A stretch of DNA of 64,000 nt from Burkholderia sp. WP9 (GTDB lineage Bacteria; Pseudomonadota; Gammaproteobacteria; Burkholderiales; Burkholderiaceae), in assembly GCF_900104795.1 (NCBI RefSeq), contig NZ_FNTG01000001.1, positions 3,596,001-3,660,000 on the forward strand, in the 5' to 3' direction. Below are positions 1 through 11,170 of the stretch, piece by piece. The notes beneath the pieces were generated by a model. That model was not told the DNA's origin. It was given only the letters and a program-made list of their open reading frames with translations, and did not search any database. Position numbers and translations under genes: made by a program. How positions within the stretch are numbered: the stretch's first letter is position 1; each line of letters begins with the position of its first letter.

Positions 1-1365
1 TATGAATTCCGCCCGTTGCGACAAAAAGTATTTGCTGACTTCGGCAAACGAGATCTCGCGATCTGGATGTGCTGCAACGCGGCTGCCACCTTTGAGGCTA
101 TCGATCAACTCCAACGCCTCGCTTCGCCTGAAAAGCGATGTCGAGACCAGTCCATGCGTCACGGGTTTTCGTTTCAGGAGGCCTACATCGGCGAGTTGTT
201 CTACTCGCGACGTCGAAATTCCAAGAAGTAAGCTCATCTTCCGAAGGCTGATTTTATCGGAGAGTTCTTGCTTAAGTGACGAAAGAGCTGTCCGCTCGAT
301 TAGAGTGAAGTGACGTCGGGTTCCTCCAGGCTTTTTGATCTCCGTGACACCGACACGTGCGGTCAAGGCGTGTAGTGTCGCAGCCCGAATTCCAAGTTGG
401 CGTGCGGCGACAGCTGCCGCGACATATGCCTGAGATTGAATGTCGCCCTCGGTTGCCCAACCTCGTCTTCGGTCTAGAGTGTCCACGGACTCGTCACGCA
501 TGTATCCACGGAATCCGTCGAGGAGAAAGTTCAGATCCGGAGGGAGCTCGTCAAATAAAAATTTCTTCAGTCGGCGCAGGCGAGGCGACATGACAGCGGT
601 ACCCTCAGTTGATCGCTCTTCTTCGCGCAGGAAGTCGTGAAACTTCAGCGGCCAGTCGGTCAAGCGTGAATAAGCGGCAGATACCAGCCGAGAAGTTTCC
701 GACAACGTAAGGTTCCGCCACGCTTTGGGCGACAGCATGTACTCGGTCGTATCCGTCGTCGCGCCGAGATGGGAAATCAACGACGCAACAGAAGGTAAGC
801 AGAGGTCATCGATCGCACTCACTTGTGGCCTGTTGGCGTCTTGCTGGACACCCGTCGCTGTCACAAACGCGCGCCAAATATGCTGACCGGCGTCGACGCT
901 AGCGCGGCTCGCTTCGATTTGTTTCCATGATGCAATCTCACTCCCGCAGCGGCATCTCATTGTTGACGCTCGCCTCCAACAGAGTTTGGTTCCGCATGTT
1001 GCGCACGTATCGATCAGCTCTAAACCGTGTTCGTGGCAAGCAACGTACAGTCGATGTTCCCATATCGCTCGCCAGTACGGCGTCGCCAGCAAGCAGGCCA
1101 CGCAGCATTTTGCTCGCAGACCGAGACAAAAATTTTTATCGAAGGGAGGCGGAGCTACGGCGGGTGTTTCAGGCTCACCGAGCCATTTGGGTACGAAGCC
1201 GAAAATGGTAGTACCCACGCACTCCCGAAGTTGCGCTTGGAGACCATCAACGCGCCGTAACCACTCGATACCCGGGTATGCGTTTGCTTCCGCTAATCGC
1301 AAAAGAAACCCCTGCACGCTCTCGAAAAGGTAAGGTGACGGCAGGTTGATCAATGGCACTCGCAT
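1..1365 (-). CDS. tniQ: TniQ/TnsD-family target-selection protein, partial (3' end beyond window)
   Basis: This frame is open for 455 codons from an ATG at 1365 to the left window edge. The start has a good ribosome site (GAAGGAGT) and lies 12 bases after the tnsC stop. The N-terminal ~150 residues match a TniQ domain: a C-x2-C pair at 88/91, a CHEHG motif at 110-114 and a C-x2-C pair at 121/124, the usual zinc finger with its conserved histidine, followed by an extra CRC at 137-139. The C-terminal part (about residues 365-430) contains a helix-turn-helix-like stretch (SLLLGISTSRVEQL). At more than 455 residues it is longer than the ~400-residue TniQ of CRISPR-associated transposons and closer to TnsD, the sequence-specific target binder of Tn7. 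I infer that it recruits TnsC to a fixed site, possibly the gyrB 3' end. A second tniQ could follow to the left. Confidence 0.85.
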   Translation of the reverse strand, partial: MRVPLINLPSPYLFESVQGFLLRLAEANAYPGIEWLRRVDGLQAQLRECVGTTIFGFVPKWLGEPETPAVAPPPFDKNFCLGLRAKCCVACLLATPYWRAIWEHRLYVACHEHGLELIDTCATCGTKLCWRRASTMRCRCGSEIASWKQIEASRASVDAGQHIWRAFVTATGVQQDANRPQVSAIDDLCLPSVASLISHLGATTDTTEYMLSPKAWRNLTLSETSRLVSAAYSRLTDWPLKFHDFLREEERSTEGTAVMSPRLRRLKKFLFDELPPDLNFLLDGFRGYMRDESVDTLDRRRGWATEGDIQSQAYVAAAVAARQLGIRAATLHALTARVGVTEIKKPGGTRRHFTLIERTALSSLKQELSDKISLRKMSLLLGISTSRVEQLADVGLLKRKPVTHGLVSTSLFRRSEALELIDSLKGGSRVAAHPDREISFAEVSKYFLSQRAEFI

Positions 1366-1377
1366 GTGAGTACTCCT

Positions 1378-2358
1378 TCAATAACGGCGTCGTGCACCCC
1401 GGGTTTCACCTCGACGACTTGTGGGCGCAAAGGGCTCGCCTGGTTGATCCAGGCGACGAAATGAAAATCTTGAATGGAATGGATTTAGTTCTTCCTGCCC
1501 ACCCCTCCAGATTTCTTGAACGAAAGCCTCCTGTAGCAAGGCTCGGTCAATGCTGCATTGGTTCGCAGCCTCCATCAATTCATAGGCACCAGTTGTCAAC
1601 CGTCTGACGTACCCAATAAGGCCGTTGGTCGCCATGTATATCCGACGAGCGGTTTCAGGCTCAGCAAGGCCTGAACGACGTCGACAGGGAAGCATTTCGT
1701 CCAAGGCATTCAATATTGACCGGAACTCCACTTCTTCCTCGTCACGCTCGATTGAGAACGGAAGAAGTTCTATGCGAGCAGAGAATCGGCGCCTCAGTTG
1801 CTCGTTAAGCGTAAGAATGGCCGTCGATCTTGGTAGGCCCATCAGCAAACATGGTATTTGCGCGTCTTCGACGAAATTCTTCAGCCAGTCAGCTACCGAT
1901 TGAGGTGAATTGTGGGAGCCATGGTCGAGGAAATGCTGAAGCTCATCAACGATGAGCATCTGCACCTGGCACTGGCGAATGAGCGCCAACGCCCTTAGCC
2001 GTTTGACTTCAGCATTGCCAAGGCTTGCAAGCGGGTCGCCGAGTGCAACCAGTATGGCCTGCGCAAGGCTCTTCAAGGTCGGTGCGGTGGGCGTTTCCAC
2101 GACAAGGACTGGCTTGATTCGGATGCCGTCGCTTTCGGACTCCGGCAGTATCGACCGGAGGTAGCGCGCGATCCACGTCTTACCAGTTCCAGACTCACCT
2201 ACAAGGAGGGTATGACGCGGATCCGCATCGTGTCGCGCCAAATCAAGGACGTGTTCTAGGCGATCAACCACGACCTTAAATTGTCGATGAGGGATGAGAA
2301 TCCGTTCTACGTCACGCACCCGAGCGTAGTAGTCGTCGTTGGAGTGTCGATCAATCAT
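1378..2358 (-). CDS. tnsC: TnsC/TniB-type AAA+ ATPase, transposition regulator
   Basis: This 326-residue AAA+ protein has a Walker A motif GESGTGKT at residues 54-61 and a Walker B LIVDEL with Asp138-Glu139, plus a likely sensor/arginine region around LLMGLPRS. In Tn7-like systems TnsC bridges the target selector (TniQ/TnsD) and the TnsA-TnsB transposase and forms ATP-dependent filaments on target DNA. Its length is near TniB and the TnsC of Tn6677-like elements, and clearly shorter than the ~555-residue TnsC of Tn7. The ATG overlaps the tnsB stop by four bases (ATGA), which points to translational coupling. The tniQ start follows 12 bases after its stop. The call is secure at family level; the partner choice is inferred from gene order. 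Confidence 0.9.
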   Translation of the reverse strand: MIDRHSNDDYYARVRDVERILIPHRQFKVVVDRLEHVLDLARHDADPRHTLLVGESGTGKTWIARYLRSILPESESDGIRIKPVLVVETPTAPTLKSLAQAILVALGDPLASLGNAEVKRLRALALIRQCQVQMLIVDELQHFLDHGSHNSPQSVADWLKNFVEDAQIPCLLMGLPRSTAILTLNEQLRRRFSARIELLPFSIERDEEEVEFRSILNALDEMLPCRRRSGLAEPETARRIYMATNGLIGYVRRLTTGAYELMEAANQCSIDRALLQEAFVQEIWRGGQEELNPFHSRFSFRRLDQPGEPFAPTSRRGETRGARRRY

Positions 2359-4355
2359 GGCGTCGCCTTTCCATGAGGAGGACGATCCAGCAACAACCCG
2401 GTCAGCTTTGGCAGTTCTGATGCTGGCACGGCAGGCTTCGTCTCCGAGCGAGATTTGGTCTTTGTGGATGCTGTCTTGGTCGGTGATGTCGCAAATATGT
2501 CCACAGCCTCAGTCCCGACACCACGCCAGGTCGCGCTCTTTTGACGCTTCCGTTGCGATTTGCTCAACGCAAATTCAGAAATCAACGTTCGGATTTCGCC
2601 CTTCGCCCGCGCAAGGGCACTTTGGTCGACCAGCCCTTTACCAGTTTCGCGCGCACGTGCACAAAGCAATCGGTGCTGCTCCCGCGTTAGACAGTTTGCG
2701 TATTCCTGGTCAAGCGCGGGCACAATGACGGGGATCTTGCTGTCGGGGTCGATAACAGCAATGCGCGAGACATCATCGAAATACGAGATGACGTCGACCT
2801 TGATTCGCGGCCCGTGCTTTCTGCGAATTTGCAGCAGCGCGGGATCGTTGTAGCGTAAGTTGTCGAGTTCAATACCCTGATGAGACAGCGTTCGGGTGTG
2901 CGTCTCGCCGATCATGATATCGACGTCTTCGATGCTCGACGGCAACACGGGCGGAAAGCGCGTCGCTCCCGCAAGCCACTTCTCACGCGGCGTAGTTTTG
3001 ATTCCTCGATGGAGGGAGTTTGCGTAGACGTCGACCATCCAGCGCGTCAGGACGTGCAACAGCTGATCGTACGTAACCAACGCCTGCTCCTGCGGATCGT
3101 AATCCTCCCGATGAAACCATCGAGCGAAACTTGTTCCAGGCAGGGCGTGTGCAAACTGAAAATTTAATGTCTTCAGGAAGCGTTCAACCGCACCCTTGAA
3201 CCATGGTTGACGCTTGGGACAAAACGTCACCATCATCCCAAGCTGAAGCCCAACGCTCTTGAGCGCGTTACTGTGAAACTCCAATCCGTTGTCACAGACA
3301 AGTTCACGAATTTTTCCGTGGCACGGCCAGTCGCTTTGAAGATTAGGATAGCGGTCTCGAAGGTCGGCCTTCGGGACTACCGCATGTCTCAGGCACCGCA
3401 AGACGGCATGGACTGAAGGCCCCTGAAATCCCACGTGCATACCAACTGGCATCCTTGAGTACCGGTCGAGTGCGACGGTTACCGTCGGACGGCCCAAAGG
3501 TAGCATTGTCCTCTCGTCGATGACGAAAAGGTCCAGAGGTGAGTGGTCGATCTCCACACGCTCGAGAATTTGTTCAACATGAACGCCGCGGCCACTTGTA
3601 CGAAACTCTATGTTCGCTATCCGTTTTCCGCGGCGTGCCACTGTCACATCAAACGCCTCAAGAGAATGGATTGCCCGATACACAGTGGCAAGACTTGGCA
3701 TCGGAACTTTCTCACTTTCGCCGCGAAACTCATTTTCTCGGTCTACCCTGTAACGAACGTCAGCGTACACATCACTTACGGAGCCACGTTCAGGCGCCAT
3801 GTATATCGACTCAATAGATTGCTGCAGTATATTCAGGCTCGTAACGGGTAGCCTGCTGCCACTGCCTCCCTGGCGGTCGAACCGATCAATCAGTGCTCGG
3901 TAATCACCTCCTGCTCGTGAAACTCCACGAGCCCATCTGTAGACACTGATAACGCTCGGCGGATTAGGGTCGTTCAATTCTCGCGCGCATTCCTGGATAA
4001 GCGGCGCAAGCACTGCCGGCGTCGAGACTATCGGGCCGCGCGTCAGCAGCATGTCGAGGTATTCTTTTTTTCGGATAGCCCTTTCCCGCACACGGTTAGG
4101 GAACGTCGACAGCGGGCGTCCCAAGCGTGAGTCGGCTCGATCGCCGATCTTCGTGGCCTCATCCAAAAATCGTAGTCGGCCAGACTGATACTGTCGCTGC
4201 AGCTCTGTGGTTGACGTCACCGTTAGTGCACCGCTGGACACCGCCGTCAGGTGCACCAGTCCATCCGCCGCGAGATGCGCGATCCTGTGAGTTTGAGTGT
4301 CGAGAACGACGGACACTCCGACTTTAAAAATATAGCTCGGCATCGCTCGGCTCAC
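2355..4355 (-). CDS. tnsB: TnsB-type DDE transposase
   Basis: This is a 666-residue transposase of the TnsB/TniA group. The rve (RNase H-fold) core runs from about residue 262 to 410, with the catalytic triad visible as Asp270 (EIDHSPLDLF), Asp355 (VCDNGLEF) and Glu391 (KGAVERFLK). N-terminal helix-turn-helix regions (about 85-235) would bind the transposon ends, and the basic C-terminal tail resembles the part of TnsB that contacts TnsC. TnsB cuts the 3' ends and joins them to the target. The listed start is GTG at 4355, which overlaps the end of tnsA by 32 bases; an in-frame ATG at 4343 is an alternative. The length is intermediate between TniA and Tn7 TnsB (702 aa). All catalytic residues are present, so it should be active. 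Confidence 0.92.
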   Translation of the reverse strand: MSRAMPSYIFKVGVSVVLDTQTHRIAHLAADGLVHLTAVSSGALTVTSTTELQRQYQSGRLRFLDEATKIGDRADSRLGRPLSTFPNRVRERAIRKKEYLDMLLTRGPIVSTPAVLAPLIQECARELNDPNPPSVISVYRWARGVSRAGGDYRALIDRFDRQGGSGSRLPVTSLNILQQSIESIYMAPERGSVSDVYADVRYRVDRENEFRGESEKVPMPSLATVYRAIHSLEAFDVTVARRGKRIANIEFRTSGRGVHVEQILERVEIDHSPLDLFVIDERTMLPLGRPTVTVALDRYSRMPVGMHVGFQGPSVHAVLRCLRHAVVPKADLRDRYPNLQSDWPCHGKIRELVCDNGLEFHSNALKSVGLQLGMMVTFCPKRQPWFKGAVERFLKTLNFQFAHALPGTSFARWFHREDYDPQEQALVTYDQLLHVLTRWMVDVYANSLHRGIKTTPREKWLAGATRFPPVLPSSIEDVDIMIGETHTRTLSHQGIELDNLRYNDPALLQIRRKHGPRIKVDVISYFDDVSRIAVIDPDSKIPVIVPALDQEYANCLTREQHRLLCARARETGKGLVDQSALARAKGEIRTLISEFALSKSQRKRQKSATWRGVGTEAVDIFATSPTKTASTKTKSRSETKPAVPASELPKLTGLLLDRPPHGKATP

Positions 4356-5022
4356 TGTTTTGTATGGTCAGGATCGTCGCTTCATTCAACGGCTCATGTA
4401 GATCACAGGCGAGGAGGTCTTGGGCAAGGAGCCGCCAAACTTCTGCGGTCGAACCAAGGCGAGCGCGTGCATTTGAGACAGTCAGGAGCGGCTCGTCGAG
4501 AAGCGGTGCCAAAGCCAGTCTTCGTTGCAGCGCCGTCAGCGGCTTGTCTAGATAGGGGAACAACGTGTTCAGGTTGCGCAGAAGCGCGCCGCGACGAATC
4601 TGAGTGTCCGTCAGAACCTGAAACGGCGCGCTTAACTCGGCAAAGTGCTCCCCGATCCGTCGCAGACGTCTCCCTTCGTCTGGCGCGAGCGCTTTGTCTT
4701 CTGGTTTGACTTCAATAAGTAACACTGCACCACTGGCGAGCGATAGCTCAAAGTCCGGTGTGTATTTCCGAGATCTGCCTTCGAATGTGTAACGGATTGA
4801 GTAGGGTTGCTCTCGATAGCTGGCGACACCGCGAGAGAACTCAAACAGCAGTAATGCATCACGCTCGATTAGTGACTCGAATGCCACTGATCTGCCTGAC
4901 TTGCGGGAAGGAAAACGGCCACGGAATATGCCTCCGGTCGGCCGAACTACCTGTCGCGCGGGAGTGTGATGAATTCCCTGCTTGACTGTCATATCGACGG
5001 CAGCATGCGGTTTGTTCTGCAT
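4324..5022 (-). CDS. tnsA: TnsA-type endonuclease of heteromeric transposase
   Basis: This 232-residue protein has the TnsA restriction-endonuclease-like fold pattern: Glu49 in FESLIERD, Asp90 in YTPDFEL and the Glu104-x-Lys106 pair in LLIEVKP. TnsA nicks the 5' ends of the element, so together with TnsB it allows true cut-and-paste movement rather than cointegrate formation. I chose the ATG at 5022 because a GGAG ribosome site sits six bases before it. A longer frame begins at TTG 5040 but has no ribosome site. It is the first gene of the four-gene operon, and its end overlaps tnsB. A winged-helix C-terminal half is expected from the family. Its presence separates this element from Tn5053/Tn402-like TniA-TniB-TniQ elements, which lack TnsA. 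Confidence 0.9.
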   Translation of the reverse strand: MQNKPHAAVDMTVKQGIHHTPARQVVRPTGGIFRGRFPSRKSGRSVAFESLIERDALLLFEFSRGVASYREQPYSIRYTFEGRSRKYTPDFELSLASGAVLLIEVKPEDKALAPDEGRRLRRIGEHFAELSAPFQVLTDTQIRRGALLRNLNTLFPYLDKPLTALQRRLALAPLLDEPLLTVSNARARLGSTAEVWRLLAQDLLACDLHEPLNEATILTIQNSEPSDAELYF

Positions 5023-5040
5023 GATTTGCTCCGCTTGCAA

Positions 5041-5441
5041 TTAAAAGGGCGCATTAAACCCTCTCGACTTGCGAGATCAGAAAAAATTGAGCGCAAAAAC
5101 TTGACCGCAGGCGGGGGATTGACGATACTTTGATTGACTAGATCGGGTAGCGTCAGCGCCCACCGGCGGGGCAAGCTTCCAATAGGGGGTTTGCTCCGTT
5201 TTTACATTCAGACCTCCTTTTATTCGCACCCGTCAAAATCGATGGACGAGCACAGTGCTGCTTAAAATTAGCATCTTTTTGCAATAGACACGTCATTTTA
5301 TTGATTGCCGGCCCGCGATTAATAACTATTGCAGTATTTTGTGCTGCGAACCGGTCGCCTTGAGTTTAATTCGCAACGCTTTGCAGTTCCAGGAAAATTT
5401 CATTTTTTATTGCGCGATCATTTTCACCAGTACAATGTACA
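5041..5441 (-). repeat. Probable tnsA-side transposon end with recurring TnsB-site-like motifs
   Basis: These 400 bases hold no convincing gene. Read on the minus strand they contain a loosely repeated motif close to TGCGAATAAAA at 5400-5415, 5361-5377, 5317-5334, 5291-5309 and 5213-5230. Several spaced transposase sites are what a Tn7-type right end needs, so these may be TnsB sites. A TGTACA at 5436-5441 would give the TGT...ACA termini common in this family. On the minus strand at about 5203-5222 there is a very strong ribosome site (AAAGGAGG) followed by ATG directly joined to a TAA stop, about 180 bases before tnsA. The motif list was made by eye and is not statistically tested. Confidence 0.4.
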
Positions 5442-5492
5442 ACATTTATTGAATTACAGATTTCGTTTGTCTCTGGATAAGATTTTTGGCCT

Positions 5493-5537
5493 AAAAAATA
5501 AAATGGCCCGGAAGACGTATATTGTCAACCGGGCCAT
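5493..5537 (-). terminator. Rho-independent terminator of gyrB
   Basis: On the minus strand a 9-bp perfect stem (ATGGCCCGG at 5537-5529 with CCGGGCCAT at 5511-5503, 17-base loop) is followed at once by TTTATTTTTT. It lies 86 bases after the gyrB stop and before the presumed transposon boundary, so the inserted element leaves gyrB termination intact. Confidence 0.8.
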
Positions 5538-5622
5538 GGCAATGCTCTAAGTTTTCATAAACACTGAGAAATAATTTTCATCTCAGTGAGAATTTTTTCA
5601 CGAACTCTGAAAACCTACACCT

Positions 5623-8142
<2,520 letters not shown>

Positions 8143-8149
8143 TCAAATC

Positions 8150-8185
8150 ACCATAAAAACGCCAAAGGGGCGCTGCGCCCCTTGG
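8150..8185 (-). terminator. Probable terminator/attenuator between dnaN and gyrB
   Basis: On the minus strand, directly after the dnaN stop, a GC-rich stem (CCAAGGGGCGCA paired with GCGCCCCTTTGG) is followed by a short T tract (GCGTTTTTATGG). It would end dnaN transcription at least partly, so gyrB probably has its own promoter in 8095-8150. Confidence 0.65.
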
Positions 8186-8208
8186 TGTGTTCTTTGGTGT
8201 TGGACGCG

Positions 8209-9312
8209 TTAGATGCGCATCGGCATGACGACGTATTTGAATTCGTCGTTCTCGGGAATCGTGATCAACGCGCTGGAGCTGGCGTCGCCCAGGCTCACTT
8301 GCAACGTGTCGACCTTCAGGTTCGCGAGCACGTCGAGCAGATACGTGACGTTGAACCCGATATCGACGCTGTCGCCGTCGTATGCGATTTCCAGTTCTTC
8401 CTGCGCCTCTTCCTGATCGGCGTTGGTCGACATTATCTTCAACTGGCCCGGCTCGATGATGCAGCGCACGCCCTTGAATTTGTCCGAGGTCAGAATCGCG
8501 GCGCGTTGCAGCGAGCGCTGCAGTTCTTCACGGCCGATCACGAACTGATTCTTGTGCGACTTCGGAATCACGCGCTGGAAGTCGGGGAATTTGCCTTCCA
8601 CCAGCTTCGACACCAGTTCGACCTGGCCGAACGTGAACTTGACCTGCGTCTGCGCGATGTCGATCTTCAGCGTGTCGTCGATGTCTTCCAGCAAACGCTG
8701 GAGTTCCAGAATCGTCTTGCGCGGAATGATCACTTCCTGACGCTGGAACGAGCCTGCGATCTTCATGGACGAGAACGCCAGACGGTGGCCGTCCGTTGCG
8801 ACCGCCATCAGCTGGTCGCCGTCCACCACCAGCAGCATGCCGTTCAGGTAGTAGCGGATGTCCTGCTGGGCCATCGAAAAATGGACCATGCCGAGCAACT
8901 GGCGGAACGTCTTTTGCGGAACCACGAGGTTCGCGCCGTAGTCTTTAGCTTGCGCGACCGTCGGGAATTCGTCCGCGGCAAGCGTTTGCAGCGCAAAACG
9001 GCTCTTGCCGGATTGCACGGTCAGACGCTTGTCGTTCAGCGTGAGCGTGACCTGCCCGTCGGGCATGGCACGCAGAATGTCGAGGAGCTTTCTCGCTGCC
9101 ACCGTGGTCGCCACCGAATCGCCGCCCACGCCGAAATCGGCACGCGTGGTGATCTGCAACTCGAGGTCGGTCGACAGGAACGACACGTCCGGGCCGTTCT
9201 TGGTAATCAGCAAATTGGCGAGGATCGGCAACGTATGGCGGCGTTCGACGATGCCGCTCACAGTTTGCAGCGGCCTGAGGAGGTTATCGCGTTCGGTCTT
9301 GACCAGTTGCAT
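8209..9312 (-). CDS. dnaN: DNA polymerase III sliding clamp (beta subunit)
   Basis: The beta clamp encircles DNA and tethers polymerase III and other proteins. The 367-residue product starts MQLVKTERDNLL and has the three clamp repeats in order, ending with the conserved YVVMPMRI tail. The start at 9312 is preceded by a GAAGGAAC ribosome site; a longer frame upstream to 9396 has no family support. It lies between dnaA (220-base gap) and gyrB, all on the minus strand, the usual order in many bacteria. Length and sequence are normal for Burkholderiaceae. Confidence 0.98.
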   Translation of the reverse strand: MQLVKTERDNLLRPLQTVSGIVERRHTLPILANLLITKNGPDVSFLSTDLELQITTRADFGVGGDSVATTVAARKLLDILRAMPDGQVTLTLNDKRLTVQSGKSRFALQTLAADEFPTVAQAKDYGANLVVPQKTFRQLLGMVHFSMAQQDIRYYLNGMLLVVDGDQLMAVATDGHRLAFSSMKIAGSFQRQEVIIPRKTILELQRLLEDIDDTLKIDIAQTQVKFTFGQVELVSKLVEGKFPDFQRVIPKSHKNQFVIGREELQRSLQRAAILTSDKFKGVRCIIEPGQLKIMSTNADQEEAQEELEIAYDGDSVDIGFNVTYLLDVLANLKVDTLQVSLGDASSSALITIPENDEFKYVVMPMRI

Positions 9313-9532
9313 AGAGTTCCTTCGTTGATATAACGGCCTGCGCGCCTTGCCAGGACAGCGTTCCCGCGCGCAGCCGTGGCTCCCCGCCGGCGCCACGCAG
9401 CGCCTGTCACGGCGTGAAATCCGCCCGCGGCCGCCGGGCGGTTAAACCTGTATTGTGCCTGAAAACGGAACCGCCTCACTAAAATGGGGGCGACTTCAGA
9501 AATAAACAGGTCGTTTTTTCCAGACAGCCCGC

Positions 9533-11170
9533 TCAGCCCTTCAGCGTCTGCTCCAGCACGTGCAGTTCGTGGTTCAGTTGCGCGTCCTTGCTGCGCTCAT
9601 CGGCAATTTTGCGCACCGCGTGCAGCACCGTGGTGTGGTCGCGTCCGCCGAACAGCTCGCCGATTTCCGGCAAGCTCTTCTGGGTCAGCTCTTTCGCCAG
9701 GTACATGGCGATCTGCCGCGGCCGCGCGATGTTCGCGGGACGCTTCTTCGAATACATGTCCGCGACCTTGATGCTGTAGAAGTCAGCCGTGGTCTTCTGG
9801 ATGTTTTCCACCGAAATCTGCCGGTTCTGCACGGTCAGCAGGTCTTTCAGTGCTTCTTTGGTCACTTCGATCGTGATTTCGCGTCCGTGGAATTTCGAAT
9901 ACGCGAGGATCTTGCGCAACGCGCCTTCGAGTTCACGCACGTTCGAGCGCAGGTGTTTCGCGACGAAGAACGCGACGTCTTCATTCAGGCTCACGAACTC
10001 GGATTGCGCCTTACGCATCAGAATCGCGACGCGCATTTCCAGCTCGGGCGGCTCGATCGCCACGGTCAGGCCGGAGTCGAAGCGCGAGATCAGGCGGTCG
10101 TCGATACCCGAAATTTCCTTCGGATAGGTGTCGCTGGTGATGATCACCTGCGCCTTGTTGGCGACCAGCGCCTCGAACGCGTAGAAGAATTCCTCTTGCG
10201 TACGCGATTTCCCGGAGAAGAATTGAATATCGTCGATCAGCAGCAGGTCGAGCGAGTGGTAGTAGCGCTTGAAATCGTCGAACGCCTTGCGCTGGTAGGC
10301 CTTCACCACGTCGGACACATACTGTTCCGCGTGGATGTAGCGGATCCGCGCGCCGGCTTTGTCCATTAGAAGCTGGTTGCCGATTGCGTGGATCAAGTGA
10401 GTCTTGCCCAGACCCACGCCGCCATACAGGAACAGCGGGTTGTAGGAGATGCCGGGATTGTCCGCGACCTGAATCGCCGCGGCGCGCGCCAACTGGTTGG
10501 CCTTACCGGTCACGAAATTGTCGAAGGTCAGCACCGGATTCAGCTTGGAGCGCTCGTACATCGAGTCGGTCTCGCCGTTGCCGTTCGAGCCGGCGCTTTG
10601 ACCCGGACGCCACGTGCGACGGGCGGCCGCGGCTTCGTTCGCGTCGAGGCTGGGCAGATCGAGGTCGGCGGAATCTTCTGCCGCTGCGGCGCGCGCGTTC
10701 GCGTTTTGTTCAGCTGCCGCGCGGGCGTTCGCGTTGAGATTGGCCATCGCGTTGTTCGCGCCGTTCGCCCCACCGGTGCGCGCGGCCTGCGCCGCTTGCA
10801 CGGCGCCGACGGCGGCGTCCACCGCAGCGCCGTTGCCGGCGCTACCGCCCATCGAACTAGGCGCGGAAGCCGGACGCACCGGCACCGGTGCCGGCGCGGC
10901 TGCCACAGGGGCGCGCATGCCGGCTTTCGGGTCGAGTACGAATTGGACGTCGACGGGAGCCTGCCAGAAATCGCGGGCCATATCGGCGATGCGGCCGGAG
11001 AACTGGCTCTTGACCCAGTCGAGCTTGAAACGGTTCGGCGCGGCGATGCTAAGCGTGTTCGCAGCGGCGTCGAAGGCGACCGGGGCCAACGGTTTGATCC
11101 ACGTCACGTACTGCTGGGGCGTAAGCTCACGCTCCAGCAATGCGGAACAGTGTTGCCAGAAATCGTTCAT
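9533..11170 (-). CDS. dnaA: Chromosomal replication initiator protein DnaA
   Basis: DnaA binds DnaA boxes at oriC and opens the duplex. The 545-residue protein begins [20 protein letters not shown] (domain I, DnaB/DiaA contacts). A long low-complexity linker rich in Ala/Asn/Pro follows (about residues 85-200, domain II). Next come the AAA+ domain III with Walker [10 protein letters not shown] and Walker [11 protein letters not shown], and domain IV with the DnaA-box-reading helix in [13 protein letters not shown]. The linker is long but typical of Burkholderia. The start at 11170 was chosen by the conserved N-terminus; an in-frame extension to 11359 lies in the presumed origin/promoter region. 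A DnaA box 208 bases upstream suggests autoregulation. Confidence 0.98.
   Translation of the reverse strand: MNDFWQHCSALLERELTPQQYVTWIKPLAPVAFDAAANTLSIAAPNRFKLDWVKSQFSGRIADMARDFWQAPVDVQFVLDPKAGMRAPVAAAPAPVPVRPASAPSSMGGSAGNGAAVDAAVGAVQAAQAARTGGANGANNAMANLNANARAAAEQNANARAAAAEDSADLDLPSLDANEAAAARRTWRPGQSAGSNGNGETDSMYERSKLNPVLTFDNFVTGKANQLARAAAIQVADNPGISYNPLFLYGGVGLGKTHLIHAIGNQLLMDKAGARIRYIHAEQYVSDVVKAYQRKAFDDFKRYYHSLDLLLIDDIQFFSGKSRTQEEFFYAFEALVANKAQVIITSDTYPKEISGIDDRLISRFDSGLTVAIEPPELEMRVAILMRKAQSEFVSLNEDVAFFVAKHLRSNVRELEGALRKILAYSKFHGREITIEVTKEALKDLLTVQNRQISVENIQKTTADFYSIKVADMYSKKRPANIARPRQIAMYLAKELTQKSLPEIGELFGGRDHTTVLHAVRKIADERSKDAQLNHELHVLEQTLKG

Larger units (their letters stand above)
1..5441 (-). 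mobile_element. Tn7-like transposon, tnsA-proximal end (left part outside window)
   Basis: Four genes read leftward in the order tnsA-tnsB-tnsC-tniQ, overlapping or nearly touching, as in Tn7-family elements. The tnsA side faces the 3' end of gyrB, which is the same polarity that Tn7 has next to glmS. The 5041-5441 stretch is AT-richer than the host genes and carries recurring A/T-rich motifs that could be TnsB sites. The outer boundary is put at a TGTACA at 5436-5441 (minus strand reads TGTACATTGTACTGG inward); this is a guess, because the other end and the target duplication lie outside the window. TnsB (666 aa) and TnsC (326 aa) sizes resemble the shorter proteins of Tn6677-type elements more than those of classical Tn7. 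The cargo is not visible. Confidence 0.85.

Noticed and set aside
5329..5550. 73-codon frame at the transposon/gyrB junction
   Set aside because: It crosses the presumed transposon boundary and the gyrB terminator and has no ribosome site.
9421..9441. GC-rich hairpin CCGCCCG...CGGGCGG between dnaA and dnaN as a terminator
   Set aside because: No T run follows it on either strand.
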